Shown: positions 1-6,082, numbered from the stretch's first letter. The stretch: 18,921 bases of DNA from Dehalobacter sp. CP (GCA_009910795.1 VMEE01000031.1:1-18921), one strand, 5' to 3'. Notes: generated by a model not told the origin, from the sequence alone. Made by a program: numbers and translations.

Positions 1-48
1 GAAGAAGACATGAAATTGAATAGATATCTCCCGGTGCCCCAATGCTGC

Positions 49-90
49 TTTCTTATGTATCAAGAGAGACAAAGTCCGTTACATAAGAAA
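49..90. repeat. 11-bp perfect inverted repeat
   Basis: TTTCTTATGTA at 49-59 is the exact reverse complement of TACATAAGAAA at 80-90, with a 20-base spacer. A further CTTATGTA lies near 194. No gene is adjacent. It could be a protein-binding site or the trace of a mobile element end; the sequence does not decide. Confidence 0.5.
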
Positions 91-234
91 TAGCCGACCG
101 CTATTTTCATAATCATGAAGCGATTAATTTTTGTAGTGCCCTAGAATTGACTTTCTCCTCCCTCAATGTTTTCCCCCACACCTACTGAGCGATCTTATGT
201 AGGCAGGGGATGAGACGACAAACCTGGATAGTAG

Positions 235-399
235 ATGGCCCGGAAGAAAAACCGAACCACTTGGGAGTATGAACGATCTTTCCGGGCCGATGAGATATAG
301 AACAAAAATGGTTATGAAGGTTGTGGGATGAATGGAGCAAAAGGTTTGCGGCGTTTTGGTGCATTTGCGGCCATGTGGCGCAGCTCACCCAAAGCATAA
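235..399 (+). pseudogene. Short frame with one in-frame TAG (broken small gene or readthrough)
   Basis: From ATG 235 the frame reads MARKKNRTTWEYERSFRADEI (21 aa), then TAG at 298-300, then 32 more sense codons (NKNGYEGCGMNGAKGL...) before TAA at 397-399. The first part is charged and protein-like, and the frame stays open on both sides of the TAG. It may be a decayed small gene, two chance micro-frames, or an amber codon read as pyrrolysine. Two other genes here (the winged-helix regulator and mod) end in an ordinary TAG, and a Methanothrix-type host would not be expected to encode pyrrolysine, so decay is likelier. The ribosome binding site is weak. Confidence 0.2.
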
Positions 400-643
400 G
401 CCAACTATAGTGCAGCACCCAAAGATTGAAGCTAATAATCCACATGCATTGGCGTCATAACATGGCGAATAAGTATCATTCTTTGGGTTCTTGACTATAG
501 ACTTACCACCAAGCCAGGAAGAGGCTAGGTCGAAGAGCAGGTAGCGGTTCTGGAAGTGAGATAAGGATGACCGATGAGAATCGCCCCAGACCAAAATTTC
601 TGCTAATTGGGGTTTAGAGCCAGGAAATTGGAGATGTTGCAAA

Positions 644-1282
644 ATGAGCGATGATGACGCATATATGGACAATCGGCCCAGATCGCCGCATACCGATGAA
701 CAACGCACGAAATTTCGAGCAGACCTAACCCAAAGATTCATGAAGGATCTACCAGCAACGATTGAGCGTATCTGGGAACTTCCATGCCTCAATATTACGT
801 CTGTCTCCAAGCCCTACCCAGATCTCCTGATTGAAGCACGTGAACTCTTTGTAAATGGTTATTTCTATTCCTGCGTTGCTATGTGCGGTATTGTTGGTGA
901 ACGGCTCATTAAAGACGTGCTGCGGAATTCTGTTTCGATTGAAAAGGATGAGAAAAATCAACGTCCAAGTGAAGCTGCATTTGATCAGTTGGAACGTGTC
1001 GAAGTTTTCGGTATAGTCAATTTCTTGAATGAGGCTGGACTACTAAGTAAAGATGCAGCCACAGCAGCGCGAGAACTTGGAGCGCTTCGCAATGCTTATG
1101 CGCATTCTCGTGGCAAAGATTCTGAGAAAGACGCAATCGAGGCCATCAAGTATCTTCATGCGATTGTAGAAGACACGGTATCTATTTTCAAGGGCTTCGA
1201 TCTCCAACACGGTGTAATGATATTCAAGGACATGGATACTAGAGGCGATGTACTCCGTGCTAAAGTGACTAAGCTCAAGTGA
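644..1282 (+). CDS. HEPN/DUF4145-like protein
   Basis: A 212-aa soluble, mostly helical protein. Residues ~60-182 look like a HEPN/DUF4145-type four-helix domain: a long helix pair (PYPDLLIEARELFVNG, then YFYSCVAMCGIVGERLIKD) and the motif R149-N150-A-Y-A-H154 late in the domain, which fits the Rx4H signature of HEPN RNases. DUF4145 proteins are common in mobile and defence loci, but not all HEPN copies are active nucleases. The ATG at 644 follows GGAGATG with normal spacing. No nucleotidyltransferase (MNT) or other antitoxin partner lies next to it; the nearest gene starts 260 bases away on the other strand. The first ~40 residues are polar and probably disordered. The domain call is fairly safe; toxin activity is inference. 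Confidence 0.7.
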   Translation: MSDDDAYMDNRPRSPHTDEQRTKFRADLTQRFMKDLPATIERIWELPCLNITSVSKPYPDLLIEARELFVNGYFYSCVAMCGIVGERLIKDVLRNSVSIEKDEKNQRPSEAAFDQLERVEVFGIVNFLNEAGLLSKDAATAARELGALRNAYAHSRGKDSEKDAIEAIKYLHAIVEDTVSIFKGFDLQHGVMIFKDMDTRGDVLRAKVTKLK

Positions 1283-1439
1283 TCTTCTTATCAACCAAAG
1301 TCATTCTCTCAGAATTTTGTGATCTATGCAACGGTGAAAAGTGATCTAAGATCAAAAAAACGTTTCATTTGGCAACGGTTCGGGAAGGTGATCTATCCTC
1401 CCTTCGATATAATATTCGTCTGCTATTTTAATAGAAACG

Positions 1440-1454
1440 ATACCGAAACGGTAT
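1440..1454. promoter_or_regulatory. Palindrome ATACCG-AAA-CGGTAT
   Basis: The 6-base arms are exact reverse complements separated by AAA. The same half-site, in the opposite arrangement, forms the 14-bp palindrome at 2698-2711. It lies in the 262-base gap between the ends of the HEPN-like gene and the 234-aa gene. An operator or a small hairpin are both possible. Confidence 0.4.
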
Positions 1455-1544
1455 TAGCAGGTAAACTAAAGCTGGCAGCAAATGGTTGTTATCCTTCTCG
1501 GATTTATATTTTAAGAACAAATTTTAATGCATTATCTTATATCC

Positions 1545-2249
1545 TCAGTTCATAAAGGGCAGTACTTCAGTCATTCTGAACCGTTGCCATTTGTCACGTT
1601 CGCGATCTTCTTTTATAATAGTGCAATAATCTAAATCATCAACTTTAGCCACAAGTCGCATTGTTGCCCGGCCATCATTTGGCGTGTGCTCACACTTCAG
1701 AGCCGGAAAAAGTCTTTCTGCCTTCTCCATTGCCCGGATTGCATCACGCCGACTAGGGGCCTGGCCTTCTTTGCCAGCTAAGAAGGTGCGAACGTCTGGA
1801 GAGCCAAAAGCAAAATCCTTTTTTCTATTCTCACTCTTCGCGATGGTCTTTACATGCTCATAGAGCATCACGGCGCGGAGTTTGATCTTTGTCGACGCTT
1901 GAATTATCCTTTCTGCCGCATTGGCGGCGGGCCTTCGGCTTATAGCTTCTCGGATGGGCTTGAATGCCTTTCTTATGTAGGCATTGAGTAAAATAAGCTT
2001 CTGGATAGGGCTTTTCTCATTCTTGATTGTGTTTTGGGCATTTATCAATAGTTCGGCTGAATCCTTCTTGTCTATTAGCCGCTCCTCTCTGGCAAAGTCC
2101 AGGATTTCATTGAACAAGGCCACTGTGGAATTAGAGAGGGCCTGCAGTTCTGAAAGGGGAATTTCAAGAATAGGATCATCTGGCGGTGCAATATCGGCTT
2201 TGGGCGATGTCCCAAAGGTATTTATGCTAGCATCAGCTACGTTAGTCAT
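1545..2249 (-). CDS. Hypothetical protein, 234 aa, helical and basic
   Basis: Not recognised. The N-terminal half (residues ~28-130) reads as three or four amphipathic helices rich in Arg/Lys and Ala. The C-terminal part (~145-234) has a segment, SPDVRTFLAGKEGQAPSRRD, followed by a helix AIRAMEKAERLFPAL, that could be a helix-turn-helix, and then short beta segments. No signal peptide, membrane segment or cysteine cluster is seen. The start is well supported: on the coding strand AGGAG lies 9 bases before the ATG, the spacer being the repeat TACGTACGT. The gene follows the DUF2080-like gene on the same strand after a 215-base gap with two hairpins, so separate control is likely. A DNA-binding accessory protein of the element is a guess. 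Confidence 0.6.
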   Translation of the reverse strand: MTNVADASINTFGTSPKADIAPPDDPILEIPLSELQALSNSTVALFNEILDFAREERLIDKKDSAELLINAQNTIKNEKSPIQKLILLNAYIRKAFKPIREAISRRPAANAAERIIQASTKIKLRAVMLYEHVKTIAKSENRKKDFAFGSPDVRTFLAGKEGQAPSRRDAIRAMEKAERLFPALKCEHTPNDGRATMRLVAKVDDLDYCTIIKEDRERDKWQRFRMTEVLPFMN

Positions 2250-2284
2250 ACGTACGTACTCCTGCGGTTTGGAGTTTCTCCTGT

Positions 2285-2305
2285 CAGGGCATTGCGAGTG
2301 CCCTG
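2285..2305. other. 7-bp hairpin upstream of the 234-aa gene
   Basis: CAGGGCA (2285-2291) pairs exactly with TGCCCTG (2299-2305) across a 7-base loop. On the coding strand of the 234-aa gene it lies ~36 bases before the start codon, so it may sit in its leader or at its promoter. A small extra stem CTGG/CCAG lies next to it, and a TTTTTT run follows on the plus strand. Confidence 0.45.
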
Positions 2306-2440
2306 GCCGGAAACCAGTTTTTTATTACAACTATTATTACCGTGATTCTATTTCCGGCTTAATTAAGTTATTTATCGGCAAAGCTAAATCCTGTCAGTGG
2401 AAGTTGTATATTAGCATCACATTTCACCAAAATGGATGCT

Positions 2441-2466
2441 AAGGGATGGCTTCGGCTATCCCTTTT
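2441..2466. terminator. UUCG-tetraloop hairpin with T-run
   Basis: The arms AAGGGATGGC (2441-2450) and GCTATCCCTT (2455-2464) form a 10-bp stem with one G-U pair around a TTCG loop, followed by T bases on the plus strand. It touches the stop codon (2465-2467) of the minus-strand DUF2080-like gene. It looks like an intrinsic terminator in the plus direction, yet no plus-strand gene precedes it. On the minus strand it would be a 3' hairpin with a CGAA loop and no T-run directly after. Confidence 0.55.
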
Positions 2467-2644
2467 ACACTTTGACGTAGTTTGCCTTATCATTTGGATT
2501 CTCAGGCTCAAGGACCAAGACAAGCACCTCGCGGCCCGCGAGTTCTTTACCAACCAGCACGCGGCCAATCTGATCCACTTTTTTATATACAGGATCTCTG
2601 ATGCGTTCACGCTTGCCGATTCCCTCTACTTCAATTTTAGGCAT
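2465..2644 (-). CDS. DUF2080-like archaeal transposon-associated small protein
   Basis: A 59-aa protein starting MPKIEVEGIG and ending ANYVKV. The centre, VYKKVDQIGRVLVGKELAGREVLVLVLEPE written in two halves (VYKKVDQIGRVLVG, then KELAGREVLVLVLEPE), matches the pattern 'GNSGRVYVPKEWVGKKVRVVLLE' of archaeal DUF2080 proteins, which are small beta-rich proteins often found in mobile DNA and thought to bind DNA in an AbrB-like way. The frame could open 12 bases earlier at a TTG, but GGAG at 2651-2654 is spaced 6 bases before ATG 2644, and a TATA-like TATTTATT on this strand (about 2677-2686) puts the RNA start near 2655, so ATG 2644 is chosen. It is divergent from the SWIM gene, with shared palindromes between them. 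No transposase lies beside it. Family call fairly likely, role unknown. Confidence 0.65.
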   Translation of the reverse strand: MPKIEVEGIGKRERIRDPVYKKVDQIGRVLVGKELAGREVLVLVLEPENPNDKANYVKV

Positions 2645-2674
2645 TATAATCTCCAAGACACCCTTACGCGATCT

Positions 2675-2686
2675 CTAAATAAATAC
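2675..2686 (-). promoter_or_regulatory. TATA-like box for the DUF2080-like gene
   Basis: On the minus strand this reads GTATTTATTTAG, centred ~26 bases before the expected RNA start near 2655. That would give a leader of about 11 bases carrying the GGAG site. Confidence 0.4.
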
Positions 2687-2697
2687 TTTTCCTCTAA

Positions 2698-2711
2698 CGG
2701 TATTAATACCG
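2698..2711. promoter_or_regulatory. 14-bp perfect palindrome CGGTATTAATACCG
   Basis: A self-complementary 14-mer between the divergent DUF2080-like and SWIM genes. It shares the CGGTAT/ATACCG half-site with 1440-1454. Placement between two outward TATA-like boxes suggests an operator for a dimeric regulator. Confidence 0.6.
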
Positions 2712-2720
2712 AAGAGTTAA

Positions 2721-2739
2721 AATAGTCATAATGACTATT
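2721..2739. promoter_or_regulatory. 19-bp palindrome AATAGTCAT-A-ATGACTATT
   Basis: The 9-base arms are exact reverse complements around one central base. It begins within the likely TATA box (TTAAAATA, 2717-2724) of the SWIM gene and ends just before the expected start of its RNA, a position typical of a repressor site. Confidence 0.6.
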
Positions 2740-2758
2740 AAGTTATTGGTGAAATGTG

Positions 2759-3118
2759 ATGTCTAAGAATCTCTTAGAAAAGGTCCGAACCGGCCCGGTA
2801 ACGCAATCATTAGAGGCAGTTAAGAACTTGTTAGCCTTTGTGGGCAGGGCAAGTGATCCGCTACCCTCGAACGTGAGCCTTGATAATGGTCGCTTAGTGC
2901 TGATTCTGAGCAATAAGAAAGATGCTTATTACACTTGCACCGCTGCGAAGTGTTCATGCCCTGGTAATCAGTTTAGACATAACTGCAAGCATATGAGGAA
3001 ATACTTCCCGGAGACCGCGAAGCCCGCCGCGACAGTGACAGAGCCGGGAAGCATCAGGCCTACCGGTGGGTGGATAGGCCCGGACGGTCAGAAAGCAAAC
3101 GGCCCGGTAGAGGCCTGA
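2759..3118 (+). CDS. SWIM zinc-finger protein
   Basis: A 119-aa protein whose centre carries a SWIM zinc finger: C65-x-C67 then C76-x-H78 (AAKCSCPGNQFRHNCKHM), the CxCx(n)CxH pattern. SWIM domains bind one zinc and act in DNA or protein binding, often beside helicases, transposases or recombination factors; here the domain stands alone. Residues ~1-60 hold a helical segment and a beta hairpin (RLVLILSNKKDAYYTCT) typical of the region before the finger. The tail from ~83 is rich in Pro, Gly and Ala and probably unstructured. ATG 2759 is preferred over GTG 2756 because GGTGA (2748-2752) is then spaced 6 bases away. A TATA-like TTAAAATA lies ~26 bases before the expected RNA start. Accessory role in the element is inferred. 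Confidence 0.8.
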   Translation: MSKNLLEKVRTGPVTQSLEAVKNLLAFVGRASDPLPSNVSLDNGRLVLILSNKKDAYYTCTAAKCSCPGNQFRHNCKHMRKYFPETAKPAATVTEPGSIRPTGGWIGPDGQKANGPVEA

Positions 3119-3455
3119 TCCCTTTCATTTTGAGCTTATGGTGCCTGCCAGAAAGTAACCCCTGCCAAGATCCAGCCTTCGGGAATATCTAAAGCACAGC
3201 ATGCCGAAATTCACCCTGCCCAACATGCCCAAATCGACCCTGCCAAGAGTCAAAAACTGCCAAGTCCTCTGGGCAGGGTAAAACAATATGCATCAGGGCC
3301 GCCTGCCAAGAAATCTCAGCCGTCGCAGCGGGTGTTTTTTTGGTCCGATCTTGGCAGGTTCCTCCCCCTCCCCGCACCCTACCCTCTCTTCCCCCCAGAT
3401 CCGGCGCGCAAACGCCAGATAGAACTGAGATGGCAGTATTTCTCTGGAAGCATAT
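3119..3455. repeat. Gene-free region with CCTGCCAAGA repeats
   Basis: CCTGCCAAGA occurs exactly at 3161-3170, 3239-3248 and 3302-3311, and inverted (TCTTGGCAGG) at 3349-3358. Near copies include CCTGCCAGAA (3144), CCTGCCCAAC (3215) and ACTGCCAAGT (about 3257). The inverted pair 3302/3349 brackets a T7 run. Right after comes a pyrimidine-rich tract (3359-3402). I see no gene here; small overlapping frames (3189-3554 minus, 3332-3547 plus) look like shadows. Candidate regulatory or replication site. Confidence 0.55.
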
Positions 3456-3863
3456 ATGCAGGCCAATACCTTCGATGTGATAGAGAGGCGCAAGCACATC
3501 ACATTTTTCAAGCTCGGGAAGCACTGGGTCTTCAAGCAATTCTTTGATAACCATGAGCTATTCAATGCGCTTCTGGATTACTACAACAAAGACCTCTACC
3601 GCTTCGAGTTCAAGTCCATCGGCGCGAGGAACAATGCCCTCAAGCTCCTGGAGCGAAATGGCTTTGACTACGACCTGGTGGAGGACCTGAAGGGTTACGT
3701 GGTCCAGCTCCCCAAGCACGCCAAGTATGCGCAGATCCTGAAGAACTCCGTGGCCTTCAAGGAGACCGCGAACGAGAGGATATTCATGATGAAGGATCTG
3801 GCAGCAGTCGAGGAGGCGACGAGTCTGGGCGCAAAAGTGTATGAAGGAGAGATCTCTTTCTGA
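3456..3863 (+). CDS. Conserved-looking hypothetical protein, 135 aa
   Basis: Not recognised as a named family. The protein starts MQANTFDVIERRKHITFF and is a soluble alpha/beta mixture: N-terminal beta segments (HITFFKLGKHWVFKQFF), helices around residues 33-45 and 55-68, a hydrophobic strand (GYVVQLPKHAKYAQIL) and an acidic C-terminal tail (EGEISF). No cysteine pairs, P-loop or membrane segment is seen. Composition is regular and G+C-rich at third positions, more like a chromosomal gene than the AT-rich element genes around it. It ends 2 bases from the end of the convergent winged-helix regulator. The start is preceded only by a weak GGAAG. A housekeeping-type archaeal protein is my impression, with no function assigned. 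Confidence 0.65.
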   Translation: MQANTFDVIERRKHITFFKLGKHWVFKQFFDNHELFNALLDYYNKDLYRFEFKSIGARNNALKLLERNGFDYDLVEDLKGYVVQLPKHAKYAQILKNSVAFKETANERIFMMKDLAAVEEATSLGAKVYEGEISF

Positions 3864-3865
3864 GA

Positions 3866-4282
3866 CTATTCAGAGCTTAACTCCTTCAGCTTCTGGATGG
3901 CCTCAGAGAACCTGGCAGATTCCCTGCTTTTCTCCGCTTCGCAATAATTTATGATCTCATCGATGGTCGCTCGCAAAGCATAGATTTTCAAAGGTCTGCC
4001 TTTTCCCTCGCTCTTGATCTCATGCTCAGTGAGCCAGCCCCTTTCCCGTAGGGTTTGCATGGCAAAGCTGACCTCCGGCTGCCTCAGGCCGGTGGCCACC
4101 TCGATATCCCTGGAAGATCTTTCTTCCAGATCCTTGAGAAATGTTATGACGCAGGCCACGGTTCTTTTCATGCCCAGGGTCTCCAGGCCCAGCATGAACT
4201 CCAAGTCCTTTTTGTCTGCGACCTTGATAGTAACGTCTTTGATGATGCTTCCTCCTACGCTTCTGACAAATATCATAATCAT
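3866..4282 (-). CDS. Winged-helix transcriptional regulator (archaeal)
   Basis: Up to 138 aa. Residues ~38-106 form a winged helix: a helix after GMKRTVACVITFLKDLEE, SSRDIEVATGLRQPEVSFAM as the helix-turn-helix with the recognition helix at RQPEVSFAMQTLRERG, then a wing with basic EGKGRPLKIYAL. A C-terminal helix (ATIDEIINYCEAEKSRES...) probably dimerises. The pattern resembles a group of archaeal predicted regulators related to the TrmB/ArsR folds. The start is uncertain: the two early ATGs (4282, 4276) overlap a TATA-like TTTATAT at 4281-4287, and a strong AGGAGG at 4251-4256 is followed by ATC codons but no NTG, so true initiation may be near 4243-4246 or further in. The stop is TAG. It is convergent with the 135-aa gene and faces a 500-base control region. 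Confidence 0.75.
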   Translation of the reverse strand: MIMIFVRSVGGSIIKDVTIKVADKKDLEFMLGLETLGMKRTVACVITFLKDLEERSSRDIEVATGLRQPEVSFAMQTLRERGWLTEHEIKSEGKGRPLKIYALRATIDEIINYCEAEKSRESARFSEAIQKLKELSSE

Positions 4283-4290
4283 ATAAATAA
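4281..4290 (-). promoter_or_regulatory. TATA box of the winged-helix regulator
   Basis: The minus strand reads TTATTTATAT here. An archaeal RNA start would fall ~26 bases on, near 4258, directly before the AGGAGG at 4251-4256. This argues against translation starting at the ATGs at 4282 or 4276. Confidence 0.5.
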
Positions 4291-4370
4291 TTTCTTTTAA
4301 TGTAGGAAATCATGAAGAGCAAAGGCTGATTGTTATCGATATTGATAATCTCTCTTTTGTGCTCGGAAAT

Positions 4371-4414
4371 GTTCTATGGCATTTAATCCAATCTCTCTAA
4401 TAATGTCATAGAAC
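4371..4414. repeat. Imperfect inverted repeat, 8-bp core arms
   Basis: GTTCTATG (4371-4378) and CATAGAAC (4407-4414) are exact reverse complements across 28 bases, with an outer GCTC/GAGC pair at 4361-4364 and 4422-4425. It may be a hairpin RNA or a looped operator. Confidence 0.4.
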
Positions 4415-4674
4415 TAAATGTGAGCATTGCGAAGGGTGGACATAAATCACTTTCACCGCGCACGGATGAACCTTTTCAACTATTACTATCACTTGTTAGG
4501 ATTGGAGACCGCCCATCTCATATTCCCTTTAGGCTGGCTCCAGTCATCCCTTTTACCGTGGTGTAGTTCTTTTTAAATAATGAATCTGGCCGCGGTCGAG
4601 GATGTGCGTGGCTCTGTCCCTGAGGCGCTTCACTGAGCAATTTAAGCCCCATCCTGCAAGGTATGGAATAGGTT

Positions 4675-4705
4675 ACTTTCGCCCCGCACAGATTTAGTTT
4701 AAATA
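4675..4705 (+). promoter_or_regulatory. Promoter module: ACTTTCGCCC, 13 bases, TATA box
   Basis: ACTTTCGCCC (4675-4684), 13 bases, then TTTAAATA (4698-4705). The same spacing and upstream word recur at 16267-16297. The RNA would start near 4728, giving a leader that carries GGAGGTG at 4758-4764. It most likely drives the 344-aa gene and perhaps the whole replication module. Confidence 0.6.
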
Positions 4706-4802
4706 CTCATGTGTGATGTTATAGAAGTTCCATGAAAATAATTCACTATGGTACTTCGGAGGTGTAGACCTGGGAAAACCCCCTCGCAAGAATACAAGAT
4801 TG

Positions 4803-5834
4803 ATGCTAAAGCAAATCAAGCGTCCTCTCCCCACAGAAATAGACGACGAACCAGAGCTTATCGATCTATCTTCATTACTTACATCTACAAGCGATGAAGA
4901 TCAAAAATTAAACGAACGTATAACCATCGAGCAGCCAGTCCAATGGTGGATTAACGAATCTGGCGAATCCGTAAAATTATATAAAAATGGCAGGCTTGAA
5001 GGCAAAACCAAAGGAACAAGCAAATATCGTCAACTCTGCGTTGAATTTCCTCGTGACACATCACGTCTCTGGCAAACGGTCTTAGGCGAACGTGTTAAGC
5101 CCACACAAATCAGCTCGCTATTATCTCAGAATTTAGACGATACTCCTAGATCACCCAATTTTTGCTATAAATGGGATCAGTCTGATGAAGGTTATTATAG
5201 AGCCAGGGCCAAAGAAGGGCTTGCTGAATTCATAGCAGACACCCTACCAAATTATTATTGTGTTCCCGAGGGTGCACCATATAGGTGGGCGTTCAAATGC
5301 CCGGTGATGAAGAAGGAGCTGGAGAAGATATCCGCAATGGTCCGAGCGGAGGGTGTTCCTGATCGTTCTCAGCCTGATGAGTTAGAAGAATGCAGTTATT
5401 TTGAGGATAACACCGATTATGGAAGTGGACACATGGAATTGCCACCGCCCAAAACACACCAGGGTGACATCCTCATTTACGTCAACCCGAAGACAGGTCA
5501 AGCAGAGTACACATGCCCCCGATGTAGTCGTAACAACAACAAAAAGTTCGGAGGTGACGGTCGCCCTATTAGACATTCGATAACCAGAGAACTGAGAGCT
5601 ATATTGTCGGAGGCTGGTATAATCCCGTCTAAAGAATATAAAAACAAAGACCGGTCCGTGGAGGCCGATGCTATCCTTACACTGGTTAACACGACCCCAG
5701 GGATCAGTTACTACAGAATTGACCAGGCTTTTGGATGGTCGAAGGGAACAGCCGAACGCCTCATTAAGAATCACCTGGAAGGCAAGGTCAAGGTTCGCAA
5801 GGGCAAGAAAGGATACAAAGTCTATCTTGCGTGA
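4803..5834 (+). CDS. Zinc-knuckle and winged-helix protein of the replication module
   Basis: About 343 aa from ATG 4803, not matched to a named family. In order: an acidic, disordered N-terminus (to ~45); a mixed alpha/beta region (~45-235); a CPRC zinc knuckle (C239/C242, numbered from the TTG one codon earlier) followed by a basic stretch; and a C-terminal winged helix (~287-344) ending AERLIKNHLEGKVKVRKG and KKGYKVYLA. This layout suggests a DNA-binding protein of the element, perhaps a replication or transcription factor. The start is unsettled: ATG 4803 and TTG 4800 lack a nearby ribosome site, while GGAGGTG at 4758-4764 is 5 bases before an in-frame CTG at 4770, a layout echoing AGAGGTAGAC-ATG before 6154. 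A CTG start would add 11 residues. The first ~480 bases are more AT-rich than the rest. Confidence 0.7.
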   Translation: MLKQIKRPLPTEIDDEPELIDLSSLLTSTSDEDQKLNERITIEQPVQWWINESGESVKLYKNGRLEGKTKGTSKYRQLCVEFPRDTSRLWQTVLGERVKPTQISSLLSQNLDDTPRSPNFCYKWDQSDEGYYRARAKEGLAEFIADTLPNYYCVPEGAPYRWAFKCPVMKKELEKISAMVRAEGVPDRSQPDELEECSYFEDNTDYGSGHMELPPPKTHQGDILIYVNPKTGQAEYTCPRCSRNNNKKFGGDGRPIRHSITRELRAILSEAGIIPSKEYKNKDRSVEADAILTLVNTTPGISYYRIDQAFGWSKGTAERLIKNHLEGKVKVRKGKKGYKVYLA

Positions 5835-5923
5835 AATCGCTATGTATCGCAATATTTTTGAGAAAATAGGTGTAAATTACGCATATAGTATTAGTGAAGA
5901 AAGACCTTTTTTTCGAGGTGCTT

Positions 5924-6082
5924 ATGCAACCAATTGGGATGAAAGTTTTGATTCAAAGAGATGAGAGCGGTGAATTTGATTTGAGAATTCCGGCATGGAT
6001 AGGCGAGCGTTTGGGCGATCTGTTGTTAATGCAATATGACGGTGATCGGCTGACTATTTCACCAGTAAACGAATTCGATTAA
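5924..6082 (+). CDS. AbrB/SpoVT-like small DNA-binding protein
   Basis: A 52-aa protein: MQPIGMKVLIQRDESGEF, then DLRIPAWIGERLGDLLLMQY, then DGDRLTISPV. The order strand, 'LRIP' turn, helix, 'GDRLTISPV' strand is the swapped-hairpin AbrB pattern; such proteins dimerise and bind DNA as transition-state regulators or antitoxins. The frame opens at GTG 5894, but GAGGTG at 5915-5920 lies just before ATG 5924, so the shorter form is chosen, and it also starts cleanly at the domain. It follows the 344-aa gene by ~90 bases on the same strand and precedes the Sm-like gene, so it is a candidate regulator of the replication operon. No toxin partner is seen. Confidence 0.6.
   Translation: MQPIGMKVLIQRDESGEFDLRIPAWIGERLGDLLLMQYDGDRLTISPVNEFD

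Larger units (their letters stand above)
1..643. other. Gene-poor left end of window
   Basis: I see no convincing full-length gene here. Two long antisense frames (182-445 and 385-810) have unprotein-like composition, and the second runs deep into the HEPN-like gene, so I treat both as shadows. The stretch holds the inverted repeat at 49-90, a short frame broken by one TAG (235-399), and a 16-codon frame at 568-618 (MTDENRPRPK...) too short to support. No tRNA-like cloverleaf was found. It may be decayed coding DNA. Confidence 0.5.
4283..4799. other. 500-base intergenic control region
   Basis: No gene is supported. It holds: a small inverted repeat TTATC/GATAA at about 4333-4347; an 8-bp inverted repeat GTTCTATG (4371-4378) and CATAGAAC (4407-4414) with outer GCTC/GAGC arms (4361, 4422); a degenerate copy of an upstream promoter element at 4449-4467; the full promoter of the 344-aa gene at 4675-4705; and a leader with GGAGGTG at 4758-4764. 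It separates the divergent regulator and replication modules. Confidence 0.6.

Noticed and set aside
385..810. 141-codon minus-strand frame
   Set aside because: It overlaps the supported HEPN-like gene, has Ser/Cys-rich shadow composition, no ribosome site and no recognisable motif.
1319..1555. 78-codon plus-strand frame between the HEPN-like and 234-aa genes
   Set aside because: Composition is unprotein-like, no ribosome site, and it overlaps the end of the supported 234-aa gene.
1984..2442. 152-codon plus-strand frame
   Set aside because: Most of it is antisense to the 234-aa gene, whose start and ribosome site are well supported.
4748..4900. Alternative frame from ATG 4748 (MVLRRCRPGK...) before the 344-aa gene
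   Set aside because: It is Arg-rich and ends quickly; it overlaps the better supported gene in another frame.
5382..5852. 156-codon minus-strand frame
   Set aside because: Antisense to the 344-aa gene's zinc knuckle and winged helix, with no motif of its own.
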